DNA of 64,000 nt from Mycolicibacterium arenosum (lineage in GTDB: Bacteria; Actinomycetota; Actinomycetes; Mycobacteriales; Mycobacteriaceae): assembly GCF_024320865.1 (NCBI RefSeq), contig NZ_JANDBD010000005.1, forward strand, positions 310,001 through 374,000, read 5' to 3'. Within the stretch, counting starts at the first letter, position 1, and each line of letters opens with the position of its first letter. The translations under genes were made by a program, and so were the position numbers. Shown one piece after another: positions 25,508 to 36,324 of the stretch. The notes beneath the pieces were generated by a model, which was not told the origin of the DNA, did no database searches, and saw only the letters and a program-made list of their open reading frames with translations.

Positions 25508-27451
25508 GTGGCTTCGAACGGCAGTGCGACCGGGAACGGCGCAGCCTCGCGGCAGAAGCTCGAGAAGGTGGTCATCCGGTTCGCCGGAGACTCCGGCGAC
25601 GGCATGCAGCTGACGGGTGACCGGTTCACCTCCGAGGCCGCGCTGTTCGGCAACGACCTTGCGACGCAACCGAATTACCCCGCGGAGATCCGTGCACCAC
25701 AGGGCACGCTGCCCGGTGTCTCGTCGTTCCAGATCCAGATCGCCGACTACGACATCCTGACCGCGGGCGACCGGCCCGACGTGCTGGTGGCGATGAACCC
25801 CGCTGCGCTCAAGGCCAACGTGGCAGACCTGCCCCACGGTGGGCTGATCATCGCCAACTCCGACGAGTTCACGAAGCGCAACCTCGCCAAGGTCGGGTAC
25901 GAGGCCAATCCGCTCGAAACCGACGAGCTGTCGGACTACGTCGTGCAGGCCGTCGCGATGACGACCCTCACGCTGGGCGCCGTCGAGCCCATCGGCGCGA
26001 CCAAGAAGGACGGCCAGCGCGCCAAGAACATGTTCGCCCTCGGGCTGCTGTCCTGGATGTACGGCCGCGAACTCGAGGCCAGCGAGGTCTTCATCCGCGA
26101 GAAGTTCGCGCGCAAGCCCGAGGTGGCCGAGGCCAACGTGCTCGCGCTCAAGGCGGGCTGGAACTACGGCGAGACCACCGAGGCGTTCGCCGTCACCTAC
26201 GAGGTGGCACCCGCCAAGCTGAAGTCCGGCGAGTACCGGCAGATCTCGGGCAACACCGCGCTGGCCTACGGCCTGGTGGCCGCCGGTCAACTCGCCGACA
26301 CCCAGGTGGTGCTCGGCACCTACCCGATCACCCCCGCGTCGGACATCCTGCACGAGCTCTCCAAGTACAAGCACTTCAACGTGCTGACCTTCCAGGCCGA
26401 GGACGAGATCGCCGGCATCGGCGCGGCGCTCGGCGCCTCCTACGGCGGCGCGCTGGGCATCACCAGCACCTCGGGGCCGGGTATCGCGCTGAAGTCGGAG
26501 GCGATCGGCCTCGGAGTGATCATGGAACTGCCGCTCGTCGTCGTCGACGTGCAGCGCGGCGGACCGTCCACCGGGCTGCCCACCAAGACCGAGCAGTCGG
26601 ACCTCCTGCAGGTCCTCTACGGCCGCAACGGCGAGTCGCCGGTCGCGGTGCTCGCGCCCGCAACGCCATCGGACTGCTTCGACATCGCCGTCGAGGCCGC
26701 GCGCATCGCGCTGACCTACCGCACGCCGGTGATCCTGCTGTCCGACGGCGCGATCGCCAACGGTTCCGAGCCGTGGCGCATCCCCGACATCGCCTCGTAC
26801 GAGCCGATCGACCACACCTTCGCGAAGCCGGACGAGCCCTTCGAGCCCTACGCCCGCGATCCCGAGACGCTGGCCCGCCAGTTCGCGGTCCCCGGCACGA
26901 AGGGTCTCGAGCACCGCATCGGTGGCTTGGAGAAGGCCAACGGGTCAGGCAACATCTCCTACGAGCCGGCGAACCACGACCTGATGGTGCGTCTCCGGCA
27001 GGCGAAGGTCGACGGCATCACGGTGCCCGACATCGAGGTCGACGATCCGAGCGGGGAAGCCGAACTGCTGCTGCTGGGCTGGGGCAGCTCCTACGGCCCC
27101 ATCGGCGAGGCGTGCAGGCGCGCGCGGCGCAAGGGCATCAAGGTCGCCCACGCGCACATCCGTTACCTGAACCCGTTCCCCGCCAACCTCGGTGAGGTGC
27201 TCAAGCGCTACCCGAAGGTCGTGCTGCCGGAGATGAACCTCGGCCAGCTGGCGCTGCTGCTGCGCGCCAAGTACCTGGTCGACGTCCAGTCGGTGACCAA
27301 GATCGAGGGCATGGCGTTCCTCGCCGACGAGGTCGAGGGAATCATCGACGCCGCGCTGGACGGAACGCTCGCCGAGAAGGAAACTGACAAGGCCAAATTC
27401 GCGCGGCTGGCCGCAGCCGCGATCGACACTGGCGTGGGAGTGAAAGCATGA
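25508..27451 (+). CDS. korA: 2-oxoglutarate:ferredoxin oxidoreductase, alpha (gamma-alpha fused) subunit
   Basis: A 647-residue subunit of KorAB, the CoA-dependent, oxygen-tolerant 2-oxoglutarate oxidoreductase known in mycobacteria, which makes succinyl-CoA and reduced ferredoxin. The N-terminal gamma domain (VVIRFAGDSGDGMQLTGDRF, to about residue 200) is followed by the pyruvate-ferredoxin-oxidoreductase alpha domain with GTYPITPASDILHEL and ITSTSGPGIALKSEA. The start is taken at GTG 25508 (VASNGSATGN), with AGGG upstream; GTG 25490 is an in-frame alternative. The stop overlaps korB as ATGA. Orthologue of Rv2455c by gene order. Confidence 0.94.
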   Translation: MASNGSATGNGAASRQKLEKVVIRFAGDSGDGMQLTGDRFTSEAALFGNDLATQPNYPAEIRAPQGTLPGVSSFQIQIADYDILTAGDRPDVLVAMNPAALKANVADLPHGGLIIANSDEFTKRNLAKVGYEANPLETDELSDYVVQAVAMTTLTLGAVEPIGATKKDGQRAKNMFALGLLSWMYGRELEASEVFIREKFARKPEVAEANVLALKAGWNYGETTEAFAVTYEVAPAKLKSGEYRQISGNTALAYGLVAAGQLADTQVVLGTYPITPASDILHELSKYKHFNVLTFQAEDEIAGIGAALGASYGGALGITSTSGPGIALKSEAIGLGVIMELPLVVVDVQRGGPSTGLPTKTEQSDLLQVLYGRNGESPVAVLAPATPSDCFDIAVEAARIALTYRTPVILLSDGAIANGSEPWRIPDIASYEPIDHTFAKPDEPFEPYARDPETLARQFAVPGTKGLEHRIGGLEKANGSGNISYEPANHDLMVRLRQAKVDGITVPDIEVDDPSGEAELLLLGWGSSYGPIGEACRRARRKGIKVAHAHIRYLNPFPANLGEVLKRYPKVVLPEMNLGQLALLLRAKYLVDVQSVTKIEGMAFLADEVEGIIDAALDGTLAEKETDKAKFARLAAAAIDTGVGVKA

Positions 27452-28530
27452 CTGACCTCATCGGAGCCGATCTCGGGCTGACGGACGCCGGCCTGACGAA
27501 GACGAGCTCGGTGCCCACCACCGACGAGCCGCAGAAGGCCAAAGACTTCACCTCGGACCAGGAGGTGCGCTGGTGCCCCGGCTGCGGTGACTACGTCATC
27601 CTCAACACCATCCGCAACTTCCTGCCCGAACTGGGGTTGAAGCGCGAGAACATGGTGTTCGTCAGTGGTATCGGTTGCTCGAGCCGCTTTCCGTACTACC
27701 TCGAGACCTACGGTGTGCACTCGATCCACGGCCGCGCGCCGACGATCGCGACCGGGCTCGCCCTGGCCCGCGAGGACCTCTCGGTCTGGGTGGTGACCGG
27801 TGACGGCGACGCACTGTCGATCGGCGGCAACCACCTGATCCACGCGCTGCGACGCAACGTCAACCTGACGATCCTGCTGTTCAACAACCGGATCTACGGC
27901 CTCACCAAGGGTCAGTACTCGCCGACGTCCGAGACCGGCAAGGTCACCAAGTCGACGCCGATGGGCTCGCTGGACTACCCGTTCAACCCGGTGTCGCTGG
28001 CGTTGGGCGCCGAAGCGACGTTCGTCGGCCGCGCGCTGGACTCCGACCGCAAGGGCCTGACCGAGGTGCTCCGCGCCGCGGCCCAGCACCGCGGTGCAGC
28101 CCTCGTCGAGATCCTGCAGGACTGCCCGATCTTCAACGACGGCTCCTTCGATGCGCTCCGCAAGGAGGGGGCCGAGGAGCGCCTCATCGGCGTGACGCAC
28201 GGCCAGCCGATCACGTTCGGCGCCGAGGGCGAGTACTGCGTGGTGAAGTCCGGCTACGGGCTCGAGGTCGCCAAGACCGGCGACGTCGCCGCCGACGAGA
28301 TCGTCGTGCACAACGCACAGGTCGACGACCCCGCATACGCGTTCGCGCTGTCGCGGCTGAGCGAGCAGAACCTCGCGCACACCGTGATGGGCATCTTCCG
28401 TCAGGTTAATCGGCCCACGTACGACGAGATGGCACGAGATCAGGTGAGTTCGGCTCGGGATTCCAAGCCCCACGACACCGCGGCTCTGCAATCCTTGCTG
28501 CGTGGGAAAGACACCTGGACCGTCGAGTAG
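27448..28530 (+). CDS. korB: 2-oxoglutarate:ferredoxin oxidoreductase, beta subunit
   Basis: A 360-residue ThDP-binding beta subunit of KorAB. Cys residues for the [4Fe-4S] cluster are in RWCPGCGDY and GIGCSSRFP with a further Cys downstream, and the ThDP/Mg motif starts [14 protein letters not shown]. The ATG overlaps the korA stop by 4 bp, so the subunits are co-translated. The C-terminal end overlaps mobA by 29 bp. Length and motifs are typical. Confidence 0.95.
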   Translation: MTDLIGADLGLTDAGLTKTSSVPTTDEPQKAKDFTSDQEVRWCPGCGDYVILNTIRNFLPELGLKRENMVFVSGIGCSSRFPYYLETYGVHSIHGRAPTIATGLALAREDLSVWVVTGDGDALSIGGNHLIHALRRNVNLTILLFNNRIYGLTKGQYSPTSETGKVTKSTPMGSLDYPFNPVSLALGAEATFVGRALDSDRKGLTEVLRAAAQHRGAALVEILQDCPIFNDGSFDALRKEGAEERLIGVTHGQPITFGAEGEYCVVKSGYGLEVAKTGDVAADEIVVHNAQVDDPAYAFALSRLSEQNLAHTVMGIFRQVNRPTYDEMARDQVSSARDSKPHDTAALQSLLRGKDTWTVE

Positions 28531-29116
28531 TTCTCGAGATGACCTGACGCCCCCGCTCGCCGCGATCGTGTTGGCGGGTGGGGCCTCTCGGCGCATGGGC
28601 CGCGACAAGGCGACCATGCCGTTCTCCGGGCCCGGCGGTGAAACGACGCTGGTCGAGCAGGCCGTCAGCACGCTTCGACAGCGGTGCGATCCGGTGTTCG
28701 TGGTCGCCGCGCCCGGCCAGCCGCTGCCCGACCTCGACGCCGTCGTGCTGCGCGATGAGGCGCGCGGAGTCGGCCCGCTCCTCGCGACGGCTCGCGGCCT
28801 GCGCGCCGCCGCCGATGCCGGCCGGGAACTCGCGTTCCTCTGCGCGGTCGACATGCCGTACCTCGAGGCGGATCTCCTCGACGAGCTCGTCGGTCCGGCC
28901 GTCCGTCTCGGTGCCGACGTGGTGCTGCCTTGGGACGGCCGTGATCACTACCTTGCCGGCGTCTACCGAACCTCGCTCGCGGCCCGTGCCGACGAACTCG
29001 TGGCCGCGGGGGAGCGCAGCATGCGCTCGCTCGTCACTGCGGTCGACACCCAGCGGGTGGTGCTGCCCGAGCAGCGGTCGCTGATCAACGTGAACACGGC
29101 GGCCGATTTCGTCTGA
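28502..29116 (+). CDS. mobA: molybdenum cofactor guanylyltransferase
   Basis: A 204-residue nucleotidyltransferase that attaches GMP to molybdopterin to form the guanine dinucleotide cofactor. The signature [18 protein letters not shown] and the Asp of LCAVDMPYL are present. The GTG start at 28502 overlaps korB; Rv2453c (mobA) holds the same position after korB in M. tuberculosis. A later start (about codon 14) would still keep the motif, so the exact N-terminus is uncertain. Confidence 0.9.
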   Translation: MGKTPGPSSSSRDDLTPPLAAIVLAGGASRRMGRDKATMPFSGPGGETTLVEQAVSTLRQRCDPVFVVAAPGQPLPDLDAVVLRDEARGVGPLLATARGLRAAADAGRELAFLCAVDMPYLEADLLDELVGPAVRLGADVVLPWDGRDHYLAGVYRTSLAARADELVAAGERSMRSLVTAVDTQRVVLPEQRSLINVNTAADFV

Positions 29117-29190
29117 CCTGCCGTGGCAAATGGTCAATTGTGTCGGTGATTTCTCCGAATTTGTATCTCGATGGGCTAATTAAGCGCTAG

Positions 29191-29206
29191 CACCGCTAAT
29201 GCGGTG
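29191..29206. terminator. hairpin after mobA
   Basis: CACCGC-TAAT-GCGGTG is a perfect 6-bp stem with a 4-nt loop, 75 bp after the mobA stop. No T-run follows. It is a weak candidate for the korAB-mobA transcript end. Confidence 0.35.
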
Positions 29207-29512
29207 TGATGTTACCGTCATAATTCGGTGCAGCCCACTACGGTGCCCAGTTCGTTGCGAATCGGAACACGTTGTCACGCAACGCCTCCAGTCTGCGTGC
29301 GACCGCGGATCGATTCTGCCGCAATCGTTGACGCGTCGGTGTTTGCGGTGGAAAGTTCTGAATGGTGGGCTAGCGTCGTCGAGAGCCGTGGCGGCAGCGG
29401 AAAAGAGCTTCTTGCAACATGGTTGGGTAGATCTGCTGCGTAAACAGTTGTACTGCAAGTGATGTCGTGGCCCCACACGAAAAGCACTGCGGGACAGTGG
29501 ACAGCGAACTCG

Positions 29513-29528
29513 CCTGGCGATCGCCAGG
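29513..29528. promoter_or_regulatory. 16-bp perfect palindrome
   Basis: CCTGGCGATCGCCAGG is fully self-complementary with no spacer. It lies in non-coding DNA about 530 bp upstream of rpfE. It could be an operator; the binding protein is unknown. Confidence 0.4.
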
Positions 29529-29600
29529 GCTTCGTTGTCGGAGTAATAGTTGTGCTGCAGCTGATTTCAGTGGTCAGTGGGGCGCATGTGACGTTCCGAT

Positions 29601-29616
29601 TGTGCGCCAGTTCACA
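29601..29616. promoter_or_regulatory. CRP-like site upstream of rpfE
   Basis: TGTGC-GCCAGT-TCACA differs at one base from the CRP consensus TGTGA-N6-TCACA. It is embedded in the wider dyad ATTGTG-N8-CACAAT. GTGAC-ATGA-GTCAC follows at 29625-29638. In M. tuberculosis CRP activates rpfA, so the family link is plausible. Confidence 0.45.
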
Positions 29617-29759
29617 ATAACGTCGTGACATGAGTCACGGCGACGCGCCGAACTGCGCAATCGGCGCCGCTGTCAAAGATCTTGATGACCAGCGGGAATG
29701 CCCGAACCCACCCATCGTGATCCAACCGTTATCTGGCTGCGACACGCGGATCGCTGAAT

Positions 29760-29788
29760 ATGACTTTGCTTAGAAAGATTTGTACGGT
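29760..29788 (+). promoter_or_regulatory. candidate rpfE promoter
   Basis: ATGACT (29760-29765) and TACGGT (29783-29788), 17 bp apart, fit a mycobacterial SigA-type promoter with a TANNNT -10. A transcript starting near 29795 would have a leader of about 250 nt. Confidence 0.4.
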
Positions 29789-29847
29789 CCTCAGGGTCTC
29801 CACATGGAGCAAATAATTCAAAACCCACGAACCTGCGTGTGAGTGGA

Positions 29848-30369
<522 letters not shown>

Positions 30370-30387
30370 CGCGTAACACGACTCATC

Positions 30388-30424
30388 GAAGGCGGTGCCG
30401 GGCAATGCGCCCGGTGCCGCCTTC
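30388..30424 (+). terminator. strong hairpin after rpfE
   Basis: GAAGGCGG (30388-30395) pairs with CCGCCTTC (30417-30424), and the stem continues inward through two G-U wobbles to CCGGGC/GCCCGG around a short loop. It begins 19 bp after the rpfE stop. Likely an intrinsic-type terminator or 3' stabiliser, although the U-run is poor. Confidence 0.6.
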
Positions 30425-30507
30425 GGCGTTTCCGCTCGCCCCAACTACCTCGTGCACCTCTGCTTTCCATCACGCCCCGATAAAGAACGTTTACCACTCC
30501 TGTAACG

Positions 30508-30523
30508 GGTGAGGTCGATCACA
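30508..30523. promoter_or_regulatory. CRP-like site upstream of the second rpf gene
   Basis: GGTGA-GGTCGA-TCACA differs at one base from TGTGA-N6-TCACA. It lies 84 bp before the ATG of the RpfC-like gene, a reasonable place for activation. Together with the similar site at 29601 it suggests cAMP control of both rpf genes. Confidence 0.45.
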
Positions 30524-30531
30524 CGACATAG

Positions 30532-31644
<1,113 letters not shown>

Positions 31645-31648
<4 letters not shown>

Positions 31649-32799
31649 GTGACGTCGGGCAGGACGAAGGCCGACGCCGCGGCTACGGACGCCAGATGTC
31701 GAACGAGGACGGCCTCGGGGACGAGGCTCGACGCCCGTATCGCGAGCGCGCCCAGCACCGCGGGGCGGACGTTGACCAGTTGACCGATGAGCTTCGACTC
31801 CCGCGCCAGTGCGCGCGTGCGCGGTTTGCGCGCCGCGACGAACCGGGCGAACGCGGTTGCGGGGTCGGCGATGCGGTCGAGACAGTGCGCCAGCGTTGCG
31901 GCGTCCTCGATGCCCTGGCAGCCGCCCTGCCCGAGATGCGGCCGCATCGGGTGGGCGGCGTCGCCCGTCAGCACGACGGGGCCGCGCGACCACACGCGCG
32001 CCTCGTCGCGGTCGTAGAGATCGTTGCGAAGCACGTCGGCAGGATCGGTCGAGGCGAGGACGGCGGGCACCGGGTCGGCCCAGCCGCCGTACTTCGACCG
32101 CAGGTAGGCCAGTTCACCTTCGGGTGAGGTCCGGCCCTCCGGCCCGCGTTCGGTGGCGAACCAGTAGGTGTGGTCCGGTCCGAGCCGAACGTGGCCGAAC
32201 TCGGTACCGCTGCCCATGGTTTCGCCGGACAGGTCGGGATCCAGCGCGTGTGCCGCGACGCCGCGCCAGGCGGTGTAACCGGCGTAGTGGCGGCGCAGTG
32301 GGCCGTTCAGGTGGCGGGCGACGACGGACCCGACACCGTCGGCACCGACGACGGCATCGGCATCGCGGGTGGAACCGTCGGTCAGCGTGATCCGCACACC
32401 GGTGCCCGTCACCGCCAGATCGCTTGCGGCCAAACCCGATTCGACCGTGCCGGGCTGCAACGCATCGGCGAGGATCCCCATCAGCGTCGCGCGGCGTACG
32501 ACGACGAGAGGCTCACCGAGCGCTGTCACGATTCGCTCCGGTGCGGGTCTGCGCAACCACGCTCCGTCCTGCCAGCGCATGGCCCCCGCGGTCACCCGGC
32601 CACCCGAGGCGCGGACGGCGTCGCCGAGTCCGAGCGCGTCGAGGGCGGCCAGTGCGTTGGGCCAGATGCTGATTCCGGCGCCCGACGACGTGTCGGTACG
32701 TTCCTCGACGATCGTCACGTCATGACCGGATCGCTGGAGTCCGACGGCGGTCGCCAGCCCCGCGATACCCGCGCCGACGACCACGATCCGGTGAGTCAC
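31645..32799 (-). CDS. FAD-dependent monooxygenase (PHBH fold)
   Basis: A 384-residue flavoprotein of the class A aromatic hydroxylase family. The dinucleotide motif is IVVVGAGIAGLATAVGL, the DG motif lies in DAVVGADGVGS, and the FAD ribityl motif is VVLTGDAAHPMRPHLGQGG. It would use NAD(P)H and O2 to hydroxylate or epoxidise a small substrate in the cytoplasm. It starts a two-gene operon with the VOC protein. The substrate is unknown. Confidence 0.85.
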
Positions 32800-32820
32800 A
32801 CGACGAAACTAGCGTGCTTC

Positions 32821-33351
32821 TCAGAGATCGAACACCAGCAGCGTGCTGGACGCGGTGGCCACCACCGCACCGCCGGCGTCGGTCACCACGCCCTCGGTGA
32901 ACCCGACGCGCGAGCCCGCTTTGACCACCGTTCCGGTCGCGGTGAGCAGCCCGCTGTTCAGCCGCACCGCCTTGAGGTAGCTGACCTTAATCTCGACCGA
33001 CGTGTATCCCTTGCCCTGCGGAAGGGTGCTGTGCATGGCGCATCCCGCCACCGAGTCGAGCAGGGTGCAGACCAGTCCGCCGTGGACGGCACCGATCGGG
33101 TTGTACGCGGATTCGTCTGGGCGGCAGGTGAAGACGACCTTGCCGGGTTCCGCCGACACCAGTCCGAACTCCATCAGTCCGGAGATCGGCGGTGGCGGCA
33201 GCTCGCCGACGATCATGGCGTTGAGGTAGTCGAGGCCGGCCATCGACAACCCGCGCGCGGTGGTCGGTCCCGGGTCGTGCCACTCGACGACTTTCGAGCG
33301 CGGCGCGCCCCAGTCCTTGTCGGTGGTGGGCTCGGTCAGGTCGGCGGTCAC
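32821..33351 (-). CDS. PaaI-family hotdog thioesterase
   Basis: A 176-residue acyl-CoA thioesterase of the PaaI/4HBT type; the hotdog core includes YNPIGAVHGGLVCTLLDSVAG, where the HGG segment carries the usual catalytic region. The GTG start (33349-33351) overlaps the stop of the HxlR regulator as GTGA, so both are co-translated. It probably hydrolyses aromatic or medium-chain acyl-CoA; the true substrate is unknown. Confidence 0.83.
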   Translation of the reverse strand: MTADLTEPTTDKDWGAPRSKVVEWHDPGPTTARGLSMAGLDYLNAMIVGELPPPPISGLMEFGLVSAEPGKVVFTCRPDESAYNPIGAVHGGLVCTLLDSVAGCAMHSTLPQGKGYTSVEIKVSYLKAVRLNSGLLTATGTVVKAGSRVGFTEGVVTDAGGAVVATASSTLLVFDL

Positions 33352-33737
33352 GGGCGCTCCTCGGGTTCGCTGAAGGTTCGATAGGGGACTTGGCGGTCCG
33401 GGTCGTCCGGGGCCACGGCGTGTGTGCGGCCCCACGTGAGCAACGCGTCGAGCACGGGTAGGAGCGCGCGGCCGGACTCGGTCAGGTGGTACTCGTCGCG
33501 CGGAGGTGCGCTCTGGTACGGCACGCGGGTCACGACGCCCGCGATCTCGAGTGCCTTGAGGCGAGCGGCGATGCGGTCTCGCGGGGCACCGGTGCCTCTG
33601 ACGATGGCGCCGAAGCGCGTGGCGCCGAGTGCGATCTCGCGCACGACCAGAAGTGCCCACCGTTCGCCCACCAGGTCGAGTGCCGCGGCGATCGGGCAAG
33701 GCCGGCCGGGCAGGGCGGCGAGCGGCACGGTGGTCAC
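33348..33737 (-). CDS. HxlR-family transcriptional regulator
   Basis: A 129-residue winged-helix regulator. The HxlR signature CPIAAALDLVGERWALLVVREI is spread from Cys14, and it ends with the helix YHLTESGRALLPVLDALLTW. Members often sense thiol-reactive or aromatic compounds through the N-terminal Cys. A dyad GTTTGA-TAT-TCAAAC lies 22 bp upstream of its GTG and is a good autoregulatory operator. It is co-transcribed with the thioesterase and divergent from dmmA. Confidence 0.85.
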   Translation of the reverse strand: MTTVPLAALPGRPCPIAAALDLVGERWALLVVREIALGATRFGAIVRGTGAPRDRIAARLKALEIAGVVTRVPYQSAPPRDEYHLTESGRALLPVLDALLTWGRTHAVAPDDPDRQVPYRTFSEPEERP

Positions 33738-33759
33738 CTACCGAGGATGGCACAGGTTG

Positions 33760-33774
33760 GTTTGATATTCAAAC
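33760..33774. promoter_or_regulatory. HxlR operator candidate
   Basis: GTTTGA-TAT-TCAAAC is a perfect inverted repeat with 6-bp arms, in the 33738-33887 divergent gap, closest to the HxlR gene. Confidence 0.55.
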
Positions 33775-33803
33775 TTACTGGTTCAAGCGGGTGAGACGCC
33801 GCT

Positions 33804-33819
33804 TTCACAACTGTGAAAC
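33804..33819 (+). promoter_or_regulatory. GlnR-like box upstream of dmmA
   Basis: TTCAC-AACTGT-GAAAC fits the actinobacterial GlnR pattern gTnAC-N6-GaAAC and the AC-n9-AC spacing described for M. smegmatis. It also forms the dyad TTTCACA-AC-TGTGAAA. It lies 69 bp before the preferred dmmA start, a sensible place for activation. Confidence 0.5.
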
Positions 33820-33887
33820 CGACAGGTGGTTTCATGAAAGCCATCGAGTCCACCAGCGGCGATTCCCGCACGCAGTCGAAAGGCCCT

Positions 33888-34406
33888 ATGAGACCAGCGC
33901 TCGACCTGACCAGCGTTCCCCCGTGGGCGACCGTGGGGACGCGACCACCGGCCGACACGTCCGGGCGGGCGTGGACCATCGTGTCGTTCGATGCCGATGA
34001 CGTGGTGCGGGAGTGGACGGGGCAACTGCGGTCCAGTCGGCCCGATGCGGCCATCCGCACGCATCGGGTGCGGGACGACGCCGAAGCACGTGCGGCCATC
34101 GAGCTCGACCTCGCGACTGCCGTCGTCGGCTGGCGCCTGCTGATCGCGGGCCCCGCAGATGCGTGTCTACGGGCGCGCGCACTCGCGGTCCGCCGCGGCG
34201 TGAACGACGACGAACTAACCGTGGCGACCATCGACGTCGGCGTGCGCGACGTGCGATGTGCCCACTGCGGCACGACCACTCGTGCCGAGGCTGACCTCGA
34301 GCAGGTGGTTCCGTGCTCGGGTTGTGGGCGAAAGCTCCTTGTCTACTACCACGTGTCGCGTCGAATCGGTTGTCATCTCGGCTTCATGGCGGACGAGGCG
34401 CCATGA
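33888..34406 (+). CDS. dmmA: dimethylamine monooxygenase subunit DmmA-like
   Basis: A 172-residue protein with a C-terminal zinc-ribbon-like pair of CxxC motifs (RCAHCGTT and VPCSGCGRK). This subunit works with DmmB and DmmC in oxidative demethylation of dimethylamine to methylamine and formaldehyde. The ATG at 33888 (MRPALDLTSVPPW, with AAAGG upstream) is preferred because an upstream ATG at 33834 would sit only 14 bp from the GlnR-like box; that longer form adds 18 low-complexity residues. The stop overlaps dmmB as ATGA. Confidence 0.78.
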   Translation: MRPALDLTSVPPWATVGTRPPADTSGRAWTIVSFDADDVVREWTGQLRSSRPDAAIRTHRVRDDAEARAAIELDLATAVVGWRLLIAGPADACLRARALAVRRGVNDDELTVATIDVGVRDVRCAHCGTTTRAEADLEQVVPCSGCGRKLLVYYHVSRRIGCHLGFMADEAP

Positions 34407-35356
34407 CCACTGTGCTGGAGCTCGTTGTCACGGCGATCGACGATTCCGTTCCAGGCGTACGTTCGCTGACACTTGCCGACCCGGCGGGGGGCGCGTTGCC
34501 GTCCTTCACGCCGGGCAGCCACGTCGTCGTCGACTGCGGTGGCGCTGCGAACGCGTACTCCCTGACGGGCGACTCGGCGAGCCCGCGAACCTATTCGATC
34601 TCCGTGCTCGAATGCCGCGACGGTGCAGGCGGATCGCGCTGGATACACCACGCCGTCAAGGTCGGCGACACGATGACGGTTCGACCACCCAGAAGCGCCT
34701 TCGCGCCCGTCCTCAGCGCGACCCGCCATCTGTTGATCGCCGCGGGAATCGGTATCACCCCCATGGTTTCGCATGCCCGCAGCGCCCGCCGCTGGGGTCG
34801 CGAGATCCGGTTGATGTACGTGCACCGCGAGGGGTGCGCCGCACACCTCGCCGACGTGGCGGCGCTCGTCGACGATGTGGAGATCTTCACCGGCAGAATC
34901 GAATTCATGCGTCGAATCAACCTGGTGCTGACCAGCCAGCCGTTCGGAACGCACCTGTACGTCTGCGGTCCGTCGGGCTTCATGGACGGCGTGGTGGCTG
35001 CGGCCGCCGAGACGGGTTGGCCGCCGAGTCGTATCCACCTCGAGCGCTTCGGTGTCGACGCGATGGGTCCCGGTGATCCCTTCGAGGTTCGCCTCGGCGA
35101 CGACGCGTTCGTCGTTGCCGCGGGTCAGTCGCTGCTGGACGCGCTTGAATCCCGCGGGCACGTGATCCCCAACCTGTGCCGTCAGGGCGTCTGCGGCGAG
35201 TGCCGGATCCGGGTGTCGGGCGGTGAGATCCTGCATCGCGACCTCTACCTGACGCAGGATGACAGGGACGCAGGGGACTCGCTGATGTGCTGTGTTTCGA
35301 GGGCCGCGGGTCGGCTGGAGTTGGCTGTCGAGCGTGCGGCGGAGATGGTGCCGTGA
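34403..35356 (+). CDS. dmmB: dimethylamine monooxygenase reductase, DmmB-like (PDR/VanB family)
   Basis: A 317-residue electron-transfer protein: an FMN-binding domain (RTYSISVLE), an NAD-binding domain (LLIAAGIGITPMVSHARS, YVCGPSGFMDGV) and a C-terminal plant-type [2Fe-2S] ferredoxin domain with CRQGVCGECRI and a last Cys in SLMCCVS. It passes electrons from NADH to the oxygenase subunit. ATGA and GTGA overlaps link it to dmmA and dmmC. VanB-type reductases serve many oxygenases; the flanking subunits specify this one. Confidence 0.85.
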   Translation: MTTVLELVVTAIDDSVPGVRSLTLADPAGGALPSFTPGSHVVVDCGGAANAYSLTGDSASPRTYSISVLECRDGAGGSRWIHHAVKVGDTMTVRPPRSAFAPVLSATRHLLIAAGIGITPMVSHARSARRWGREIRLMYVHREGCAAHLADVAALVDDVEIFTGRIEFMRRINLVLTSQPFGTHLYVCGPSGFMDGVVAAAAETGWPPSRIHLERFGVDAMGPGDPFEVRLGDDAFVVAAGQSLLDALESRGHVIPNLCRQGVCGECRIRVSGGEILHRDLYLTQDDRDAGDSLMCCVSRAAGRLELAVERAAEMVP

Positions 35357-36324
35357 CGGAAACGGACCTTGTCGCGCACTTCCCCTTTCCCTTCGTCGCG
35401 GACACCTATCGATACGCGACGAACATCGGGCCCGCAGGTGCGGAGGTTGCCACTCCCGTGGGAACGTGGGGCGGCCGAGTGCTCGACGTCGACGATGAGT
35501 ACATGTCGGAACTCGCTGAGCGTCAACGCATCCTCACCGCCGATCCCGGCCGCTACGCGGTGCTGCCGCACATGCGGGTCGCGTGTTGGGACACCATGCT
35601 GGTGCTGATGCGCGAACTCGCTCTCGCGTGCCCGTCCGCGATGTCCTTGACCGGCGACGGCGACGGGTTCCACTGGCGAAACGAGTTGTTGGGCATCGAT
35701 GTCGACTTCGTGATGGGTGACGAATCCACGCTGCCCGCAGAGCCGCTGGCCTTCATCGCGGGACAGGTGCAGGACGACATCGTGCTGCTGGATCAGCGCG
35801 ACGGCGACCTGTTCGCCGATGCGGGCGTCGTCACGTTCGCAGCGGGGTGGTCGTTCGGTTTCGACCTCGGCATGACCTTTTTGGAGATTCACGGACCGGT
35901 GCCGCGGCTGAGGGAAACCGGCGTGATCGGCAGAGCCCGAGAGTTCCTGATGCGGCTACAAGCGGGTGAGACCTACCGGCGGACCAACTGGTCGATGACG
36001 ATAGGCCGACGGCTCGACGTGTCGACTGAGACCCTCCCCGACTGGCTTCCCGAGCGGGACGCGATCGCGTCGGCCGACGACGAGACGTTTGGACGGCTGG
36101 TGCACCTGCGCGTCGAGGTGCAGCACCTCATCCGACTGCCCGAGTCCGGTGCCATCTGCTTTCTGATCCGCACGTACATGCTGCCGCTCGCCGATATCGC
36201 GCGGGTGGAGCCGTGGCGACTCCGCACGGCGGCCGTGCTGGCTGAACTGCCCGACGACGTCGCCGAGTACAAGGGCCTGGCCCCGTACCGGGACCGCGTC
36301 GTGACGTGGCTGCGCACTCAGTAG
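35353..36324 (+). CDS. dmmC: heme-dependent oxidative N-demethylase, DmmC-like (DUF3445)
   Basis: A 323-residue protein of the heme-dependent oxidative N-demethylase family, the probable catalytic subunit. Characteristic stretches are LAERQRILTADPGRYAV, FLEIHGPVP and FLIRTYMLPLADIA, and the family fold covers the whole length. The GTG start overlaps dmmB as GTGA. It ends overlapping the converging small membrane protein by 7 bp. The dmmD gene found in some dmm clusters is not in this window. Confidence 0.85.
   Translation: MTETDLVAHFPFPFVADTYRYATNIGPAGAEVATPVGTWGGRVLDVDDEYMSELAERQRILTADPGRYAVLPHMRVACWDTMLVLMRELALACPSAMSLTGDGDGFHWRNELLGIDVDFVMGDESTLPAEPLAFIAGQVQDDIVLLDQRDGDLFADAGVVTFAAGWSFGFDLGMTFLEIHGPVPRLRETGVIGRAREFLMRLQAGETYRRTNWSMTIGRRLDVSTETLPDWLPERDAIASADDETFGRLVHLRVEVQHLIRLPESGAICFLIRTYMLPLADIARVEPWRLRTAAVLAELPDDVAEYKGLAPYRDRVVTWLRTQ

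Larger units (their letters stand above)
29117..29815. other. 700-bp AT-richer intergenic region upstream of the rpf genes
   Basis: No ORF here shows the strong GC bias at third positions seen in neighbouring genes, and none resembles a known protein. The base composition is visibly less GC-rich than the flanks. The region holds a hairpin, a 16-bp palindrome, a CRP-like dyad and a candidate promoter, listed separately. It could also host a small RNA or be a decayed gene. Confidence 0.5.

Noticed and set aside
29199..29462. Small plus-strand frames in the gap before rpfE
   Set aside because: Mixed codon use without the strong third-position GC bias of neighbours, no ribosome site and no recognisable family.
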